Translations under genes and position numbers: made by a program
Assembly: GCA_040797845.1 (NCBI GenBank)
Contig: JBFNFA010000009.1
Span: 62,001 to 126,000, forward strand
Origin: Clostridium_AW sp040797845
Lineage (GTDB): Bacteria; Bacillota; Clostridia; Clostridiales; Clostridiaceae
Length of the DNA stretch: 64,000 nucleotides
Reading direction: 5' to 3'
Notes under the pieces: model-generated
What the model was told of the DNA's origin: nothing
The model's input: the letters and a program-made list of their open reading frames with translations, nothing else
Database searches by the model: none
In this document: positions 26,838 through 34,304 of the stretch, one piece after another
Layout of the letters: each line of letters starts with the position of its first letter
Position numbering within the stretch: position 1 is the first letter of the stretch

Positions 26838-27104
26838 CTATTTAATAAACATTGTAAGAGTATTTACTAAATCCTCTACTTTATTTTCAGAATCCTTATC
26901 TTCATTCTCCGCAAAACATTTCGTTGCATAATTTTCAAATATTAAGGTTCCTACTTTGTTGATGGCAGATCTAATTGCAGCTATTTGTATAAGAATATCC
27001 TTACACTCTACATCATTATCCACCATTTTCTCAATTCCTTTTACTTGACCTTCAATTCTTTTTAATCTATTTTGTATATCTTTTTTCACTTTATTCTTTT
27101 CCAT
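26838..27104 (-). CDS. CsoR/FrmR/CstR-family repressor, Cys-Tyr-Cys variant
   Basis: 88 residues, four-helix DUF156 repressor. RLKRIEGQVKGIEKMV (13-28) and CKDILIQIAAIRSAINKVG (34-52) are diagnostic. The start is ATG at 27104 (MEKNKVKKD), with GGAG 10 bases upstream; a longer reading from 27161 runs through the promoter and operator. Copper sensors use Cys, His and Cys at the positions corresponding to 34, 59 and 63; here these are Cys34, Tyr59 and Cys63. Loss of the histidine is seen in CstR-type persulfide sensors, so a thiol-based signal is more likely than copper. No target gene is adjacent, and autoregulation is the only visible circuit. Confidence 0.9.
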   Translation of the reverse strand: MEKNKVKKDIQNRLKRIEGQVKGIEKMVDNDVECKDILIQIAAIRSAINKVGTLIFENYATKCFAENEDKDSENKVEDLVNTLTMFIK

Positions 27105-27126
27105 TAAACAATCACTCCTACGTTCA

Positions 27127-27147
27127 TTATACCCATACCCCGTATAA
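27127..27147. promoter_or_regulatory. Candidate CsoR-family operator
   Basis: TTATAC at the left and GTATAA at the right enclose a G/C-tract core (on the minus strand GGGGTATGG), the usual look of CsoR-family operators. It begins directly after the -10 box of the csoR-type gene, spanning the expected transcription start. Autorepression is the natural reading. Confidence 0.6.
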
Positions 27148-27176
27148 ATTATATCAATCAATTCTTATTAAATCAA
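27148..27176 (-). promoter_or_regulatory. Promoter of the csoR-type gene
   Basis: Minus strand: -35 TTGATT (27176-27171), 17-base spacer, -10 TATAAT (27153-27148). A second TATAAT at 27131-27126 inside the operator region is probably not the active one. Confidence 0.7.
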
Positions 27177-27258
27177 TTCTTAATATAAAAATATGAATAT
27201 TATTTTTTATATTTCATATTGTTTATATATAAATATTTTATTATTAGGGTGATAAGCT

Positions 27259-27717
27259 TTGAAAAATAAATTTTATTTTATACTTATATGCATATTAATA
27301 TTATTTACATCCTGCACTTATTTATCAGAAAACAAAAAAGTAGATAATTATTATACCTCAAATTTAATAGAACTAATTAATGCAGAAGATAACTATACAT
27401 GTTCTATATTTGATATGAATCTTTATAAAGAACGGGATTTAAATACTGATGATTTTTATATTGTAGAGAATTTTACTAAAGCCTTGAATGAAAAATCTTT
27501 TACTAAGAAACCTAGTGATCTTGATGAAAAACCCGCTTATAAAATGATACTAACTTTTCACAAGGACAAATATGTTATAAATGTTTATAATAGTAAATAT
27601 GCAACAATACATCCTTGGGATGGAGATAAAGAGATGGACTATATCGATATGAGTAATATCCCCATTTCATATAATTTATTTTATTTATGCAATTATATTT
27701 TTTCAGGAAAATATTAA
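27259..27717 (+). CDS. Small lipoprotein of unknown function
   Basis: 152 residues starting at TTG (27259) with AGGGTG upstream. A short lipoprotein signal ends in LILFTSCTYL (Cys19). The mature part is acidic and tyrosine-rich with no enzyme motif; YKMILTFHKDKYVINVYNSKYATIH suggests a beta-sheet fold. It resembles single-domain clostridial lipoproteins that I cannot name with confidence. Divergent from the csoR-type gene and closed by a terminator; appears monocistronic. Confidence 0.82.
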   Translation: MKNKFYFILICILILFTSCTYLSENKKVDNYYTSNLIELINAEDNYTCSIFDMNLYKERDLNTDDFYIVENFTKALNEKSFTKKPSDLDEKPAYKMILTFHKDKYVINVYNSKYATIHPWDGDKEMDYIDMSNIPISYNLFYLCNYIFSGKY

Positions 27718-27746
27718 AAGCTATATCCTTTTTAGGATATAGCTTA
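27718..27746. terminator. Bidirectional terminator between the lipoprotein and M18 peptidase genes
   Basis: AGCTATATCCT / AGGATATAGCT arms (27719-27729 and 27734-27744) with a short T loop, directly after the lipoprotein stop. It is A/T-flanked on both sides. Confidence 0.8.
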
Positions 27747-27754
27747 GCTTTTGT

Positions 27755-29164
27755 CTATGCTTCTAATAAGAATGCAAGGTATCCTCTCATAGCTTCATAT
27801 ATATCTGCTTTACTAGCGATTTCCCAAGGCGCATGCATGTTTTGAAGTGCTACCCCACAATCTATAACTTCCATACCATACTCAGCCAATATATAAGCTA
27901 TAGTTCCTCCACCGCCTTGATCTACTTTTCCTAATTCTGCTGTTTGCCATGTTACATTGTGTTTTTCCATTATATTTCTTAATTCAGCTATAAATTCAGG
28001 ATTTGCATCATTACATCCTGATTTACCTTTAGCTCCAGTGTACTTGTTGAAAACAAGTCCTTTTCCAAAATATGCAGCATTTTTCTTCTCCATTACTGAT
28101 GGGAAGTTTGGATCATAAGCCGCACTTACATCTGAGGATAGCATCTTTGAATTAGCTAAAGCTCTCTTTAGTTTTAATTCACAGTAATCCTCACTTAAAG
28201 CAATGATTTCAGCTACTGTGTTCTCAAAGAATTTTGAGTGCATTCCAGTAGCACCTACACTTCCAATCTCCTCTTTGTCTACTAGCAAAGTAACTGAGGT
28301 TTTCTTTGATCTATTTAGAGACATCATAGATTCAAAAGAAGTATATGAACATACTCTATCATCGTGTCCATAGGCCATAACCATGCTTCTATCTAAACCA
28401 TAGTCTCTAGCTTTTCCTGCTGGAACAACTTCTAATTCTGCTGATACAAAGTCTTCTTCCTCTATACCATACTTCTCATTCAATAATCTTAATACATTAA
28501 GTTTTACTCTATCTTTTGTATCTTTATCTTTAGCTGGTATACTACCAACTAATATATTCAAATCTTCTCCCGTAATAGCCTTTGACATCTTCTTTTCCAT
28601 CTGCTCTGCAGCTAGATGAATTAATAGATCTGATATACCGATTACTGGATCATTTTCATCCTCACCTACTACAACATCTACAACGGTTCCATCTTTCTTT
28701 ACTACCACCCCATGGATAGCTAGTGGTATTGTAACCCATTGATATTTCTTCACCCCACCATAATAATGAGTTTCTAACAGTGCTAAATCACTATCTTCAT
28801 ATAATGGATTTTGTTTTAAGTCAAGCCTTGGAGAGTCCACATGAGCTCCTAATATATTCATTCCGTTTTGTATTGACTCTTCCCCTATTACAAATAATGC
28901 TAAAGTTTTATCCTTGTTATTTGCATATATTTTATCTCCAGCTTTTAATTTCTGTCCTTTATTAATATACTCCTCAATGTTTTTATAACCATTATTTTCA
29001 GCTATACGGACAAATTCCTTTACACATTCTCTTTCTGTTTTGCATTTTGACATAAATTCTTTATATCTTTCACTTAATTCAAAAACCTTTTTTAAATCTT
29101 CTTCAGAATATTTATCCCATGCATACTCATATTTTTTCACTAAATCTTTTTTCATTTCTTCCAT
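27755..29164 (-). CDS. M18-family zinc aminopeptidase
   Basis: 469 residues of the M18 (aspartyl aminopeptidase-like) family. Metal and catalytic residues sit in GAHVDSPRLDLKQNP (about residues 101-115), VDKEEIGSVGATGM (about 294-307), and the C-terminal HAPWEIASKADIYEAM; SSDVSAAYDPNFP and GYGHDDR-like AYGHDDRVCSYTS are also typical. Cytoplasmic dodecameric peptidase that removes N-terminal residues. The ATG at 29164 lacks a strong ribosome site of its own; a seven-codon leader frame with a very strong site ends 10 bases before it, so translation is probably coupled. Confidence 0.93.
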   Translation of the reverse strand: MEEMKKDLVKKYEYAWDKYSEEDLKKVFELSERYKEFMSKCKTERECVKEFVRIAENNGYKNIEEYINKGQKLKAGDKIYANNKDKTLALFVIGEESIQNGMNILGAHVDSPRLDLKQNPLYEDSDLALLETHYYGGVKKYQWVTIPLAIHGVVVKKDGTVVDVVVGEDENDPVIGISDLLIHLAAEQMEKKMSKAITGEDLNILVGSIPAKDKDTKDRVKLNVLRLLNEKYGIEEEDFVSAELEVVPAGKARDYGLDRSMVMAYGHDDRVCSYTSFESMMSLNRSKKTSVTLLVDKEEIGSVGATGMHSKFFENTVAEIIALSEDYCELKLKRALANSKMLSSDVSAAYDPNFPSVMEKKNAAYFGKGLVFNKYTGAKGKSGCNDANPEFIAELRNIMEKHNVTWQTAELGKVDQGGGGTIAYILAEYGMEVIDCGVALQNMHAPWEIASKADIYEAMRGYLAFLLEA

Positions 29165-29174
29165 ATATTTCGCT

Positions 29175-29195
29175 CTAGTTAGTAAAATAGAGCAT
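29175..29195 (-). CDS. Putative seven-codon leader peptide before the M18 peptidase
   Basis: ATG-CTC-TAT-TTT-ACT-AAC-TAG encodes MLYFTN. Its ATG lies 5 bases after GGTGGAGG, the strongest ribosome site near the peptidase, whereas the peptidase ATG has only GAGCG. The stop is 10 bases before the peptidase start, and CTCTA / TAGAG inside the leader can pair. This fits a leader that delivers ribosomes by reinitiation or senses translation; it is inferred from sequence alone. Confidence 0.4.
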   Translation of the reverse strand: MLYFTN

Positions 29196-29260
29196 TCTCA
29201 CCTCCACCTAGTAATTTTACTATATTTTATCATAAATACTATCAGTTATACAGTTTATTT

Positions 29261-30205
29261 TTAGAACCAATTTTTATTTTTAAAAAACCTTATCAATAGA
29301 ACAGAAGTAAGCACCATAAAAATTACTACTAAATAATATCCGTACTCATGCTCTGAGAAGGGAATTTTCTTAACATTCATTCCATATATACTTGTAATTA
29401 AATTGAGGGGAAGAAATATAGTAGCTATAATGGTAAATATCTTCATTAAATCATTTGTCTTATTTGCTATTTCTGCTTCATAAGCCTCTCTAACCAAGGC
29501 TATATCTCCATATAGACTATCTAAAGAAAGCATTAATTTATCAATTTTATTATTTAACCCTTGAAAATGCTTGATATATTTTTTTTCAATAATAGAATTG
29601 TCATTTTGTAAAGTATCTCCTATGTATCTAAGAGGATTTAAATATTTTCTTAGTTTATATAATTGTCTTCTAAGATGTATTAGCTGAACTAACAGTTCAT
29701 GCTTAGGATTTTTTAATATTCTAAGCTCTATTTTATCTCCCTCTTCCTCTATGATAGAGATTACATTATAATTTTTTACTATTATTCTATCTATAATATA
29801 ATAAAAAAGTATAGTTGTAGATGGATCTTCTTTAAGCATAGAACAATTTTTATAGCTACTTATATCCATAAGTAAATTATTAAGTAAATCTAAATCCTCT
29901 TTAAATGAAGTTATAATGAAGTTATTATTTAAAAATATATATAATTCTCTAGAGTGAACTCCTTCATCATAGTATTCTAATATATTGAAAACAACAAAAA
30001 TATACTCTTCATAATATTCAATTTTTGTAGATTTGTTAAATTCTTTACAATCCTCTACATTATCTTTTCTTATAGAAAATCTAGTTTTTATATCTTCAAG
30101 TTCATCTACATAGCACCATATCCAGTATTTTCTTCCATCAGTTACTTCATGGATTTCTACTAAATTGAAATTATTATCAATATCAAGAATCTTCATTCTA
30201 AACAT
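29261..30205 (-). CDS. CorA-like divalent cation transporter
   Basis: About 314 residues. A long cytoplasmic domain is followed by two C-terminal membrane helices; the first ends in the signature YGMN (TSIYGMNVKKIPFSE), followed by a second helix and a basic tail (RFFKNKNWF). Members move Mg2+, Co2+ or other divalent ions as pentamers. The start is ambiguous: ATG at 30205 overlaps the TGA of the preceding gene by one base, and ATG at 30196 has GGTG 9 bases upstream. Third gene after hprK and the cycloligase. Confidence 0.9.
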   Translation of the reverse strand: MFRMKILDIDNNFNLVEIHEVTDGRKYWIWCYVDELEDIKTRFSIRKDNVEDCKEFNKSTKIEYYEEYIFVVFNILEYYDEGVHSRELYIFLNNNFIITSFKEDLDLLNNLLMDISSYKNCSMLKEDPSTTILFYYIIDRIIVKNYNVISIIEEEGDKIELRILKNPKHELLVQLIHLRRQLYKLRKYLNPLRYIGDTLQNDNSIIEKKYIKHFQGLNNKIDKLMLSLDSLYGDIALVREAYEAEIANKTNDLMKIFTIIATIFLPLNLITSIYGMNVKKIPFSEHEYGYYLVVIFMVLTSVLLIRFFKNKNWF

Positions 30206-30753
30206 CACCCATTTGTTATTATGTCATTTACCATCATATCAAATTCATTTCTAGGCACTTTATTAACAAATTGAACACTGTAAGCTAGGGCAACTATTGG
30301 TATATCATTTTTTAGGGAGCTAATAAATTTGTCATAAAAGCCTCCACCATATCCTAATCTGCCCCCAGTTTTATCAAAAGCAACTCCTGGTGCAAGGATT
30401 AGGTCTATTTCATCTTTATTCATTATATTATCGTGGATTGGTTCTAGTATACCGTAGTTACCTATTCCTAATTCATTAAAACTTTTTATTTCTACGAGGT
30501 ACATACCTTCATCCTTGTTCTTTATTTTCGGCACTGAAACTCTTTTGCCATCTTCTAATGCTTTTTTAATTATATTATGTGTATCTACTTCTGTCTTGTA
30601 ACTGACAAAAATAAATAAGGATTTTGATTCTTTATAATATTTACTTTCTATAACATTATTATAAATTTCTTCATCATACTTTCTTCTTACCTCTAAAGAT
30701 AAATTATCCCTTAGGCTAATGACTTTATTTCTTAATTCTTTTTTATTCTCCAT
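30205..30753 (-). CDS. 5-formyltetrahydrofolate cyclo-ligase
   Basis: 182 residues. ATP-dependent conversion of 5-formyl-THF to 5,10-methenyl-THF. Family marks are DLILAPGVAFDKTGGRLGYGGGFYDKF (about residues 134-160), with the glycine-rich ATP loop, and VPKIKNKDEGMYLVEI. It starts 11 bases inside the end of hprK, with GGAG upstream, so it is translated from the hprK message. Such salvage is useful in a one-carbon metabolising anaerobe, though no folate genes are adjacent. Confidence 0.94.
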   Translation of the reverse strand: MENKKELRNKVISLRDNLSLEVRRKYDEEIYNNVIESKYYKESKSLFIFVSYKTEVDTHNIIKKALEDGKRVSVPKIKNKDEGMYLVEIKSFNELGIGNYGILEPIHDNIMNKDEIDLILAPGVAFDKTGGRLGYGGGFYDKFISSLKNDIPIVALAYSVQFVNKVPRNEFDMMVNDIITNG

Positions 30754-31672
30754 ACTTTCTTCTCCTTAATTCTTCTTCATCCATCCTTGTTGTTATTGTA
30801 TCCACAGGAGTAATATCTGAATTTAAGCTATATCTATAATTCACCGCTGCAGTTTCTATTATTATTGCTATGTTTCTCCCTGGTCTTATTGGAAGGGTAA
30901 TTTTTCTTATAGATGCATTTAGTATTTGCATAGTTTCTCCATCTATACCTAATCTATCATAGGTTTTATCTTGTACCCATTGCTCTAAATGTATAACAAG
31001 CCCTATGGTTTTTACATCTAATACGGAGCTCAATCCATAAAGTGCAGGTACATCGATTATACCCATACCTCTAACTTCCATCATGCCTGAAGTAACATAG
31101 GGAGATCTTCCTAGTAGTTTGCCTTCAATTTCTTTTATATCTACAGCATCATCTGCTACCAGTCTATGCCCTCTTTTTATCAGCTCTAATGCAGTTTCAC
31201 TTTTGCCAATTCCACTTTCTCCTGTTATTAATATTCCTATACCATGTACATCCACAAGTACTCCATGAAGTCTTGTTTCAGGAGCAAGCTTTTCATCAAG
31301 ATAATTTGTCAATTTATTTATAAATCTTGTAGATATATCTTCTGACCTAAGCACCCATCTCCCATATCTAGATGCATTCTCTAACAACTCTTTATGAGGT
31401 TCTAATCCTCTAGTCATGATTACACAAGGAGTTTCAAACTGAAAAAACTTCTTAAGTCTTTTATTTCTTAATTCTTCCGGCATTACATCTAGAAAACTCC
31501 ACTCCGCTTTACCAATGAGTTGTACTCTTTCATTTGCAAAATAACTATAAAAACCAGAAAATTGAAGGCCCGGTCTATTTATATCATTAATTGTTATATG
31601 TATATTTTCCCCACCCTTAGTAATTACCTCTAAATTAAAATCTTTTATCAAATCTTCAACGATAACCGCCAT
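30743..31672 (-). CDS. hprK: HPr kinase/phosphorylase
   Basis: 309 residues. Phosphorylates Ser46 of HPr and reverses the reaction, driving carbon catabolite control in Firmicutes. The Walker A is ITGESGIGKSETALELIKRGH (about residues 151-171) and the HprK signature VRGMGIIDVPALYG follows about 40 residues later; DMKEIEG-like VDIKEIEGKLLG precedes it. ATG with AGGAGG upstream. First gene of hprK, cycloligase, corA. PpaX, which consumes the released pyrophosphate, may be the HAD gene at 15.6 kb. Confidence 0.96.
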   Translation of the reverse strand: MAVIVEDLIKDFNLEVITKGGENIHITINDINRPGLQFSGFYSYFANERVQLIGKAEWSFLDVMPEELRNKRLKKFFQFETPCVIMTRGLEPHKELLENASRYGRWVLRSEDISTRFINKLTNYLDEKLAPETRLHGVLVDVHGIGILITGESGIGKSETALELIKRGHRLVADDAVDIKEIEGKLLGRSPYVTSGMMEVRGMGIIDVPALYGLSSVLDVKTIGLVIHLEQWVQDKTYDRLGIDGETMQILNASIRKITLPIRPGRNIAIIIETAAVNYRYSLNSDITPVDTITTRMDEEELRRRKYGE

Positions 31673-31816
31673 ATTTCTCCTCCTAATAAATTGTATACCT
31701 CATTATAACATTTTAACAATTGATAAGTTATATAATTTTCCCTATAAGTTTTACAATTAAAAATAACAAATATAAATTAAATATAAGAATTTTATCATCT
31801 TCTTTATCTATACCCT

Positions 31817-31850
31817 AAAAAGAGTATGACTCTAAAGTCATACTCTTTTT
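31817..31850 (-). terminator. Terminator after glpX
   Basis: Perfect 15-bp arms (31817-31831 and 31836-31850) with a CTAA loop, A-run and T-run on either side. It is 70 bases beyond the glpX stop and also shields the hprK promoter region. Confidence 0.88.
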
Positions 31851-31919
31851 AATAATATTCATTTTTTATTATTATCTATTCATTTTATTTCGTCAGTTAA
31901 AAAACTAAAATTTACTTGA

Positions 31920-32888
31920 TTAGATTAAATTACTTTTGGCAAGTAAATGATTCGCCGTTACAAATCTAATTGTACCCGTTTTAGAACGCATTACCACTGA
32001 GTTTGTGCTAACACAATTGTTTTTGTTATAAACTACACCTTTTAATAAATCGCAGTCGGTAATTCCTGTAGCTGCAAAATATACATCATCACTTTTTACT
32101 AAATCATTTATATATAATACTTTGTTTACATCACAAATCCCCATGTTTTTGCACCTAATTATTTCTTCTTCTGATTGGGGAACTAGCTGGGCTTGCATAT
32201 CTCCACCCATACACTTTATAGCAGCTGCCGCAATAACTCCTTCTGGAGCTCCACCGGTACCTATCATTAAATCTATGCCTGTACCCTCAAAACCACAAGC
32301 TAGTACAGCAGCAATATCTCCTTCTGAGAACAATTTTACTCTTGCTCCTACTTCTCTAGCATCACTTATTATACTTTCATGCCTTTCTCTCTCTTGTACA
32401 ATTACAGTTAATTCTGATACATCTTTATTCAATGCCATGGCCACATTAATTATGTTATCTTTATTAGATTTATTAATATTTATAGCACCTTTAGCTGCTG
32501 CACCAACGGCTATCTTTTTCATATACATATCTGGGGCATGCAATAAGCTTCCCTTTGGTCCCATTGCCACAACAGCAATTGCATTAGGTAATCCTTTCGC
32601 AATCAAAACTGTACCATCTAATGGGTCTACAGCAATATCCATCTCCATCATTCCATCTTTCCATAAACCTACCTCTTGGCCTATGTAGAGCATAGGAGCG
32701 TTGTCCATTTCCCCTTCTCCAATAACTACTTTACCTTTTATCGGCATCAACGAAAATGCCTTTTCCATTCCATCAACTGCCGCTTGATCTGCCGCTATCT
32801 TATCTCCTCTTCCCATGTACTTAGCTGAGCGAAGTGCTGCTGCTTCTGTAACTCTCACTAGTCCCATTGCTATATCTTGATAAATCAT
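31920..32888 (-). CDS. glpX: Fructose-1,6-bisphosphatase class II (GlpX)
   Basis: 322 residues. Mn2+/Mg2+-dependent gluconeogenic phosphatase. Recognised by VRVTEAAALRSAKYMGRGDKIAADQAAVDGM, VVIGEGEMDNAPMLYIGQEVG, the metal motif DIAVDPLDGTVLIAKG (about residues 84-99) and GTGGAPEGVIAAAAIKCMGGDMQ. A normal-length single gene with its own promoter and terminator. Confidence 0.96.
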   Translation of the reverse strand: MIYQDIAMGLVRVTEAAALRSAKYMGRGDKIAADQAAVDGMEKAFSLMPIKGKVVIGEGEMDNAPMLYIGQEVGLWKDGMMEMDIAVDPLDGTVLIAKGLPNAIAVVAMGPKGSLLHAPDMYMKKIAVGAAAKGAININKSNKDNIINVAMALNKDVSELTVIVQERERHESIISDAREVGARVKLFSEGDIAAVLACGFEGTGIDLMIGTGGAPEGVIAAAAIKCMGGDMQAQLVPQSEEEIIRCKNMGICDVNKVLYINDLVKSDDVYFAATGITDCDLLKGVVYNKNNCVSTNSVVMRSKTGTIRFVTANHLLAKSNLI

Positions 32889-32975
32889 ATATATACCTCC
32901 TAAATGAAATAAAAAAGTAAATATATAGCATTATATAGTATATAATCTACTCTAATTCCGATAAATTACTTAATT

Positions 32976-33004
32976 ATTATATCATATTAAAATAAAAGTG
33001 TCAG
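32976..33004 (-). promoter_or_regulatory. Promoter of glpX
   Basis: Minus strand: -35 CTGACA (33004-32999), 17-base spacer, -10 TATAAT (32981-32976). The leader to glpX is about 80 bases and AT-rich with AGGAGGT before the ATG. Confidence 0.7.
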
Positions 33005-33024
33005 GTATAGTTTTAAAATAATAA

Positions 33025-33060
33025 AATTAAAAAAGCTGAAAGTATAAAACTTTCAGCTTA
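33025..33060 (-). terminator. Terminator of the 6S RNA gene
   Basis: Arms AAGCTGAAAGT (33033-33043) and ACTTTCAGCTT (33049-33059), 5-base loop, then a T-run on the minus strand. It lies about 12 bases after the closing stem of the 6S RNA. Confidence 0.85.
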
Positions 33061-33069
33061 ACATTCAAT

Positions 33070-33270
33070 AAAATGCATATATCCCAATATGTCGTTGCAC
33101 TTATCATTTCACACCCGCACTCTCGCAGGTGGGTTCTTTGCATTAGCCTTCTGTCTACTACTTTTAGCTAAATATATTAGCGTCAGAAGCCTGACATTGG
33201 ACTAAATTTAAAAGATCCCTTATACATTATGTAGGTTGAACGAATAAGTCTGACGATCATCTCAGGATGC
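33070..33270 (-). ncRNA. ssrS: 6S RNA
   Basis: About 200 bases with the layout of 6S RNA, which binds the sigma-A RNA polymerase holoenzyme. The 5' part (GCATCCTGAGATGATCGTC) parallels the E. coli start CTGAGATGTTCGC, and the 3' part (AACGACATATTGGGATATAT then GC) folds back on it as the closing stem. AGACTTAT pairs with ATAAGT further in, leaving the unpaired centre; a G/C-rich apical hairpin (ACCCACCTGC / GCGGGTG) lies at about 33110-33133. A consensus promoter abuts the 5' end and a terminator the 3' end. No open frame of note covers it. Confidence 0.82.
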
Positions 33271-33276
33271 AATTTA

Positions 33277-33304
33277 ATTATAACATATTTTTTTGTTTTT
33301 TCAA
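33277..33304 (-). promoter_or_regulatory. Promoter of the 6S RNA gene
   Basis: Minus strand: -35 TTGAAA (33304-33299), 16-base spacer, perfect -10 TATAAT (33282-33277). Transcription should begin near 33270, at the first base of the 6S closing stem. The -35 starts 17 bases after the stop of the neighbouring oxidoreductase gene. Confidence 0.78.
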
Positions 33305-33320
33305 TGGAAATTTATTAAGT

Positions 33321-33869
33321 TCATCTAAATTTTTTACCTAAGCTGTATGCAGCCTTTAATATTTCCTCATCTTTTTCAACTGGATTTTCATCTGTATTTA
33401 TTGCACGAAGTTCTCCTTCTATTTTAGCATCCATAGCTCCAAAAGCTAATTTTAATGTTTCATCAATAGGTTTAAACATTCCTTCCCAATAAGTACCTCC
33501 AGTAATTATTGAAACACCCTTTTTTATCCTTATATTATCTCTATCTTCTCTAATATACTTTTTGCTCCAATAAACTTGCAACCTATCGATAAGATTCTTT
33601 AGAGGTCCCGGTACGGAAGCAAAATACATTGGAGTAGCTATTACTATTAGATCACTATCATTGATTTTTTTGTAGATTTCCGTCATATCATCCTTAATAG
33701 AACAAGCTTCTACCTTATAACAATACCTACAATCGATGCATGGCTTTATATTAGCTTTAAATACATCAACTATTTCTACTTCTTTTCCTAATCCTTTAAT
33801 AAATTCATTCATCAACTTATAGGTATTGCCATTTTTATTTGGAGAAGAATAAAAAATCAAAGTTTTCAT
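33321..33869 (-). CDS. NADPH-dependent FMN reductase / flavodoxin-like oxidoreductase
   Basis: 182 residues with a flavodoxin-like fold. The FMN phosphate loop is YSSPNKNGNTYKL (about residues 7-19); PCIDCRYCYKVEACSIKDDM carries a cysteine group common in anaerobe members; ATPMYFASVPGPLKNLIDR follows. Such proteins pass electrons from NAD(P)H or ferredoxin to flavins, metals or a flavodiiron protein. It is the last gene after the flavodiiron protein and an acidic protein, which suggests a shared oxygen-defence or redox role. Confidence 0.88.
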   Translation of the reverse strand: MKTLIFYSSPNKNGNTYKLMNEFIKGLGKEVEIVDVFKANIKPCIDCRYCYKVEACSIKDDMTEIYKKINDSDLIVIATPMYFASVPGPLKNLIDRLQVYWSKKYIREDRDNIRIKKGVSIITGGTYWEGMFKPIDETLKLAFGAMDAKIEGELRAINTDENPVEKDEEILKAAYSLGKKFR

Positions 33870-33891
33870 TATAACATCCTCTTCTGTAAAA

Positions 33892-34284
33892 TTATTTATC
33901 TATTTTGTCTAATATTAAATCTAAATCCACATCTTTATCTTTTGGGTAGAACGCTGCAGCAAATTCAGCGTAATCACTTTCTTCTTCATCTATTTCATAG
34001 GATGAGAATTGGCAATCTATTTCTAAATCATCAACTATCTCCTCTATAATCTCTGAAACTGTATCTAATGCTAAGTCATATAAGTATGATTTAAATAAAT
34101 CCTCATCCCCCTCTTCTTGTTCATCTATTTCTTCCTTTTCATAAGCTTTAGCAGCCTCTATTTCATCCTCATCAAAATCATAATATATTCTTAGCAAGCA
34201 TAAATCTTTATCTTCCCATTCTATTTCTTCTACTTCGCTTATATTACCATCTAATAATAAGTTAATTATTTTGTTTTTATCCAT
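33892..34284 (-). CDS. Highly acidic protein of unknown function
   Basis: 130 residues, with about one third Asp and Glu; no family recognised. The start is ATG at 34284, 7 bases after GGAGG; a TTG two codons earlier overlaps that spacing. It is probably soluble and cytoplasmic. Repeated EEIEWEDKD, EIDEQEEGDEDLF and EIDEEESDYAEFAAAFYP stretches give it an extreme charge. Its place between a flavodiiron protein and an FMN reductase, with gaps of 20 and 22 bases, implies joint expression. Confidence 0.82.
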   Translation of the reverse strand: MDKNKIINLLLDGNISEVEEIEWEDKDLCLLRIYYDFDEDEIEAAKAYEKEEIDEQEEGDEDLFKSYLYDLALDTVSEIIEEIVDDLEIDCQFSSYEIDEEESDYAEFAAAFYPKDKDVDLDLILDKIDK

Positions 34285-34304
34285 TTTCAATCCTCCGATT
34301 TTAT

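Noticed and set aside
29164..29260. Possible frameshift extending the M18 peptidase upstream
   Set aside because: The protein already begins at the normal family position; the upstream frame stops after seven codons and reads better as a leader.
32122..32688. 188-codon open frame on the plus strand opposite glpX
   Set aside because: It is a shadow of glpX: no ribosome site, no recognisable protein, and glpX is complete and well conserved on the other strand.
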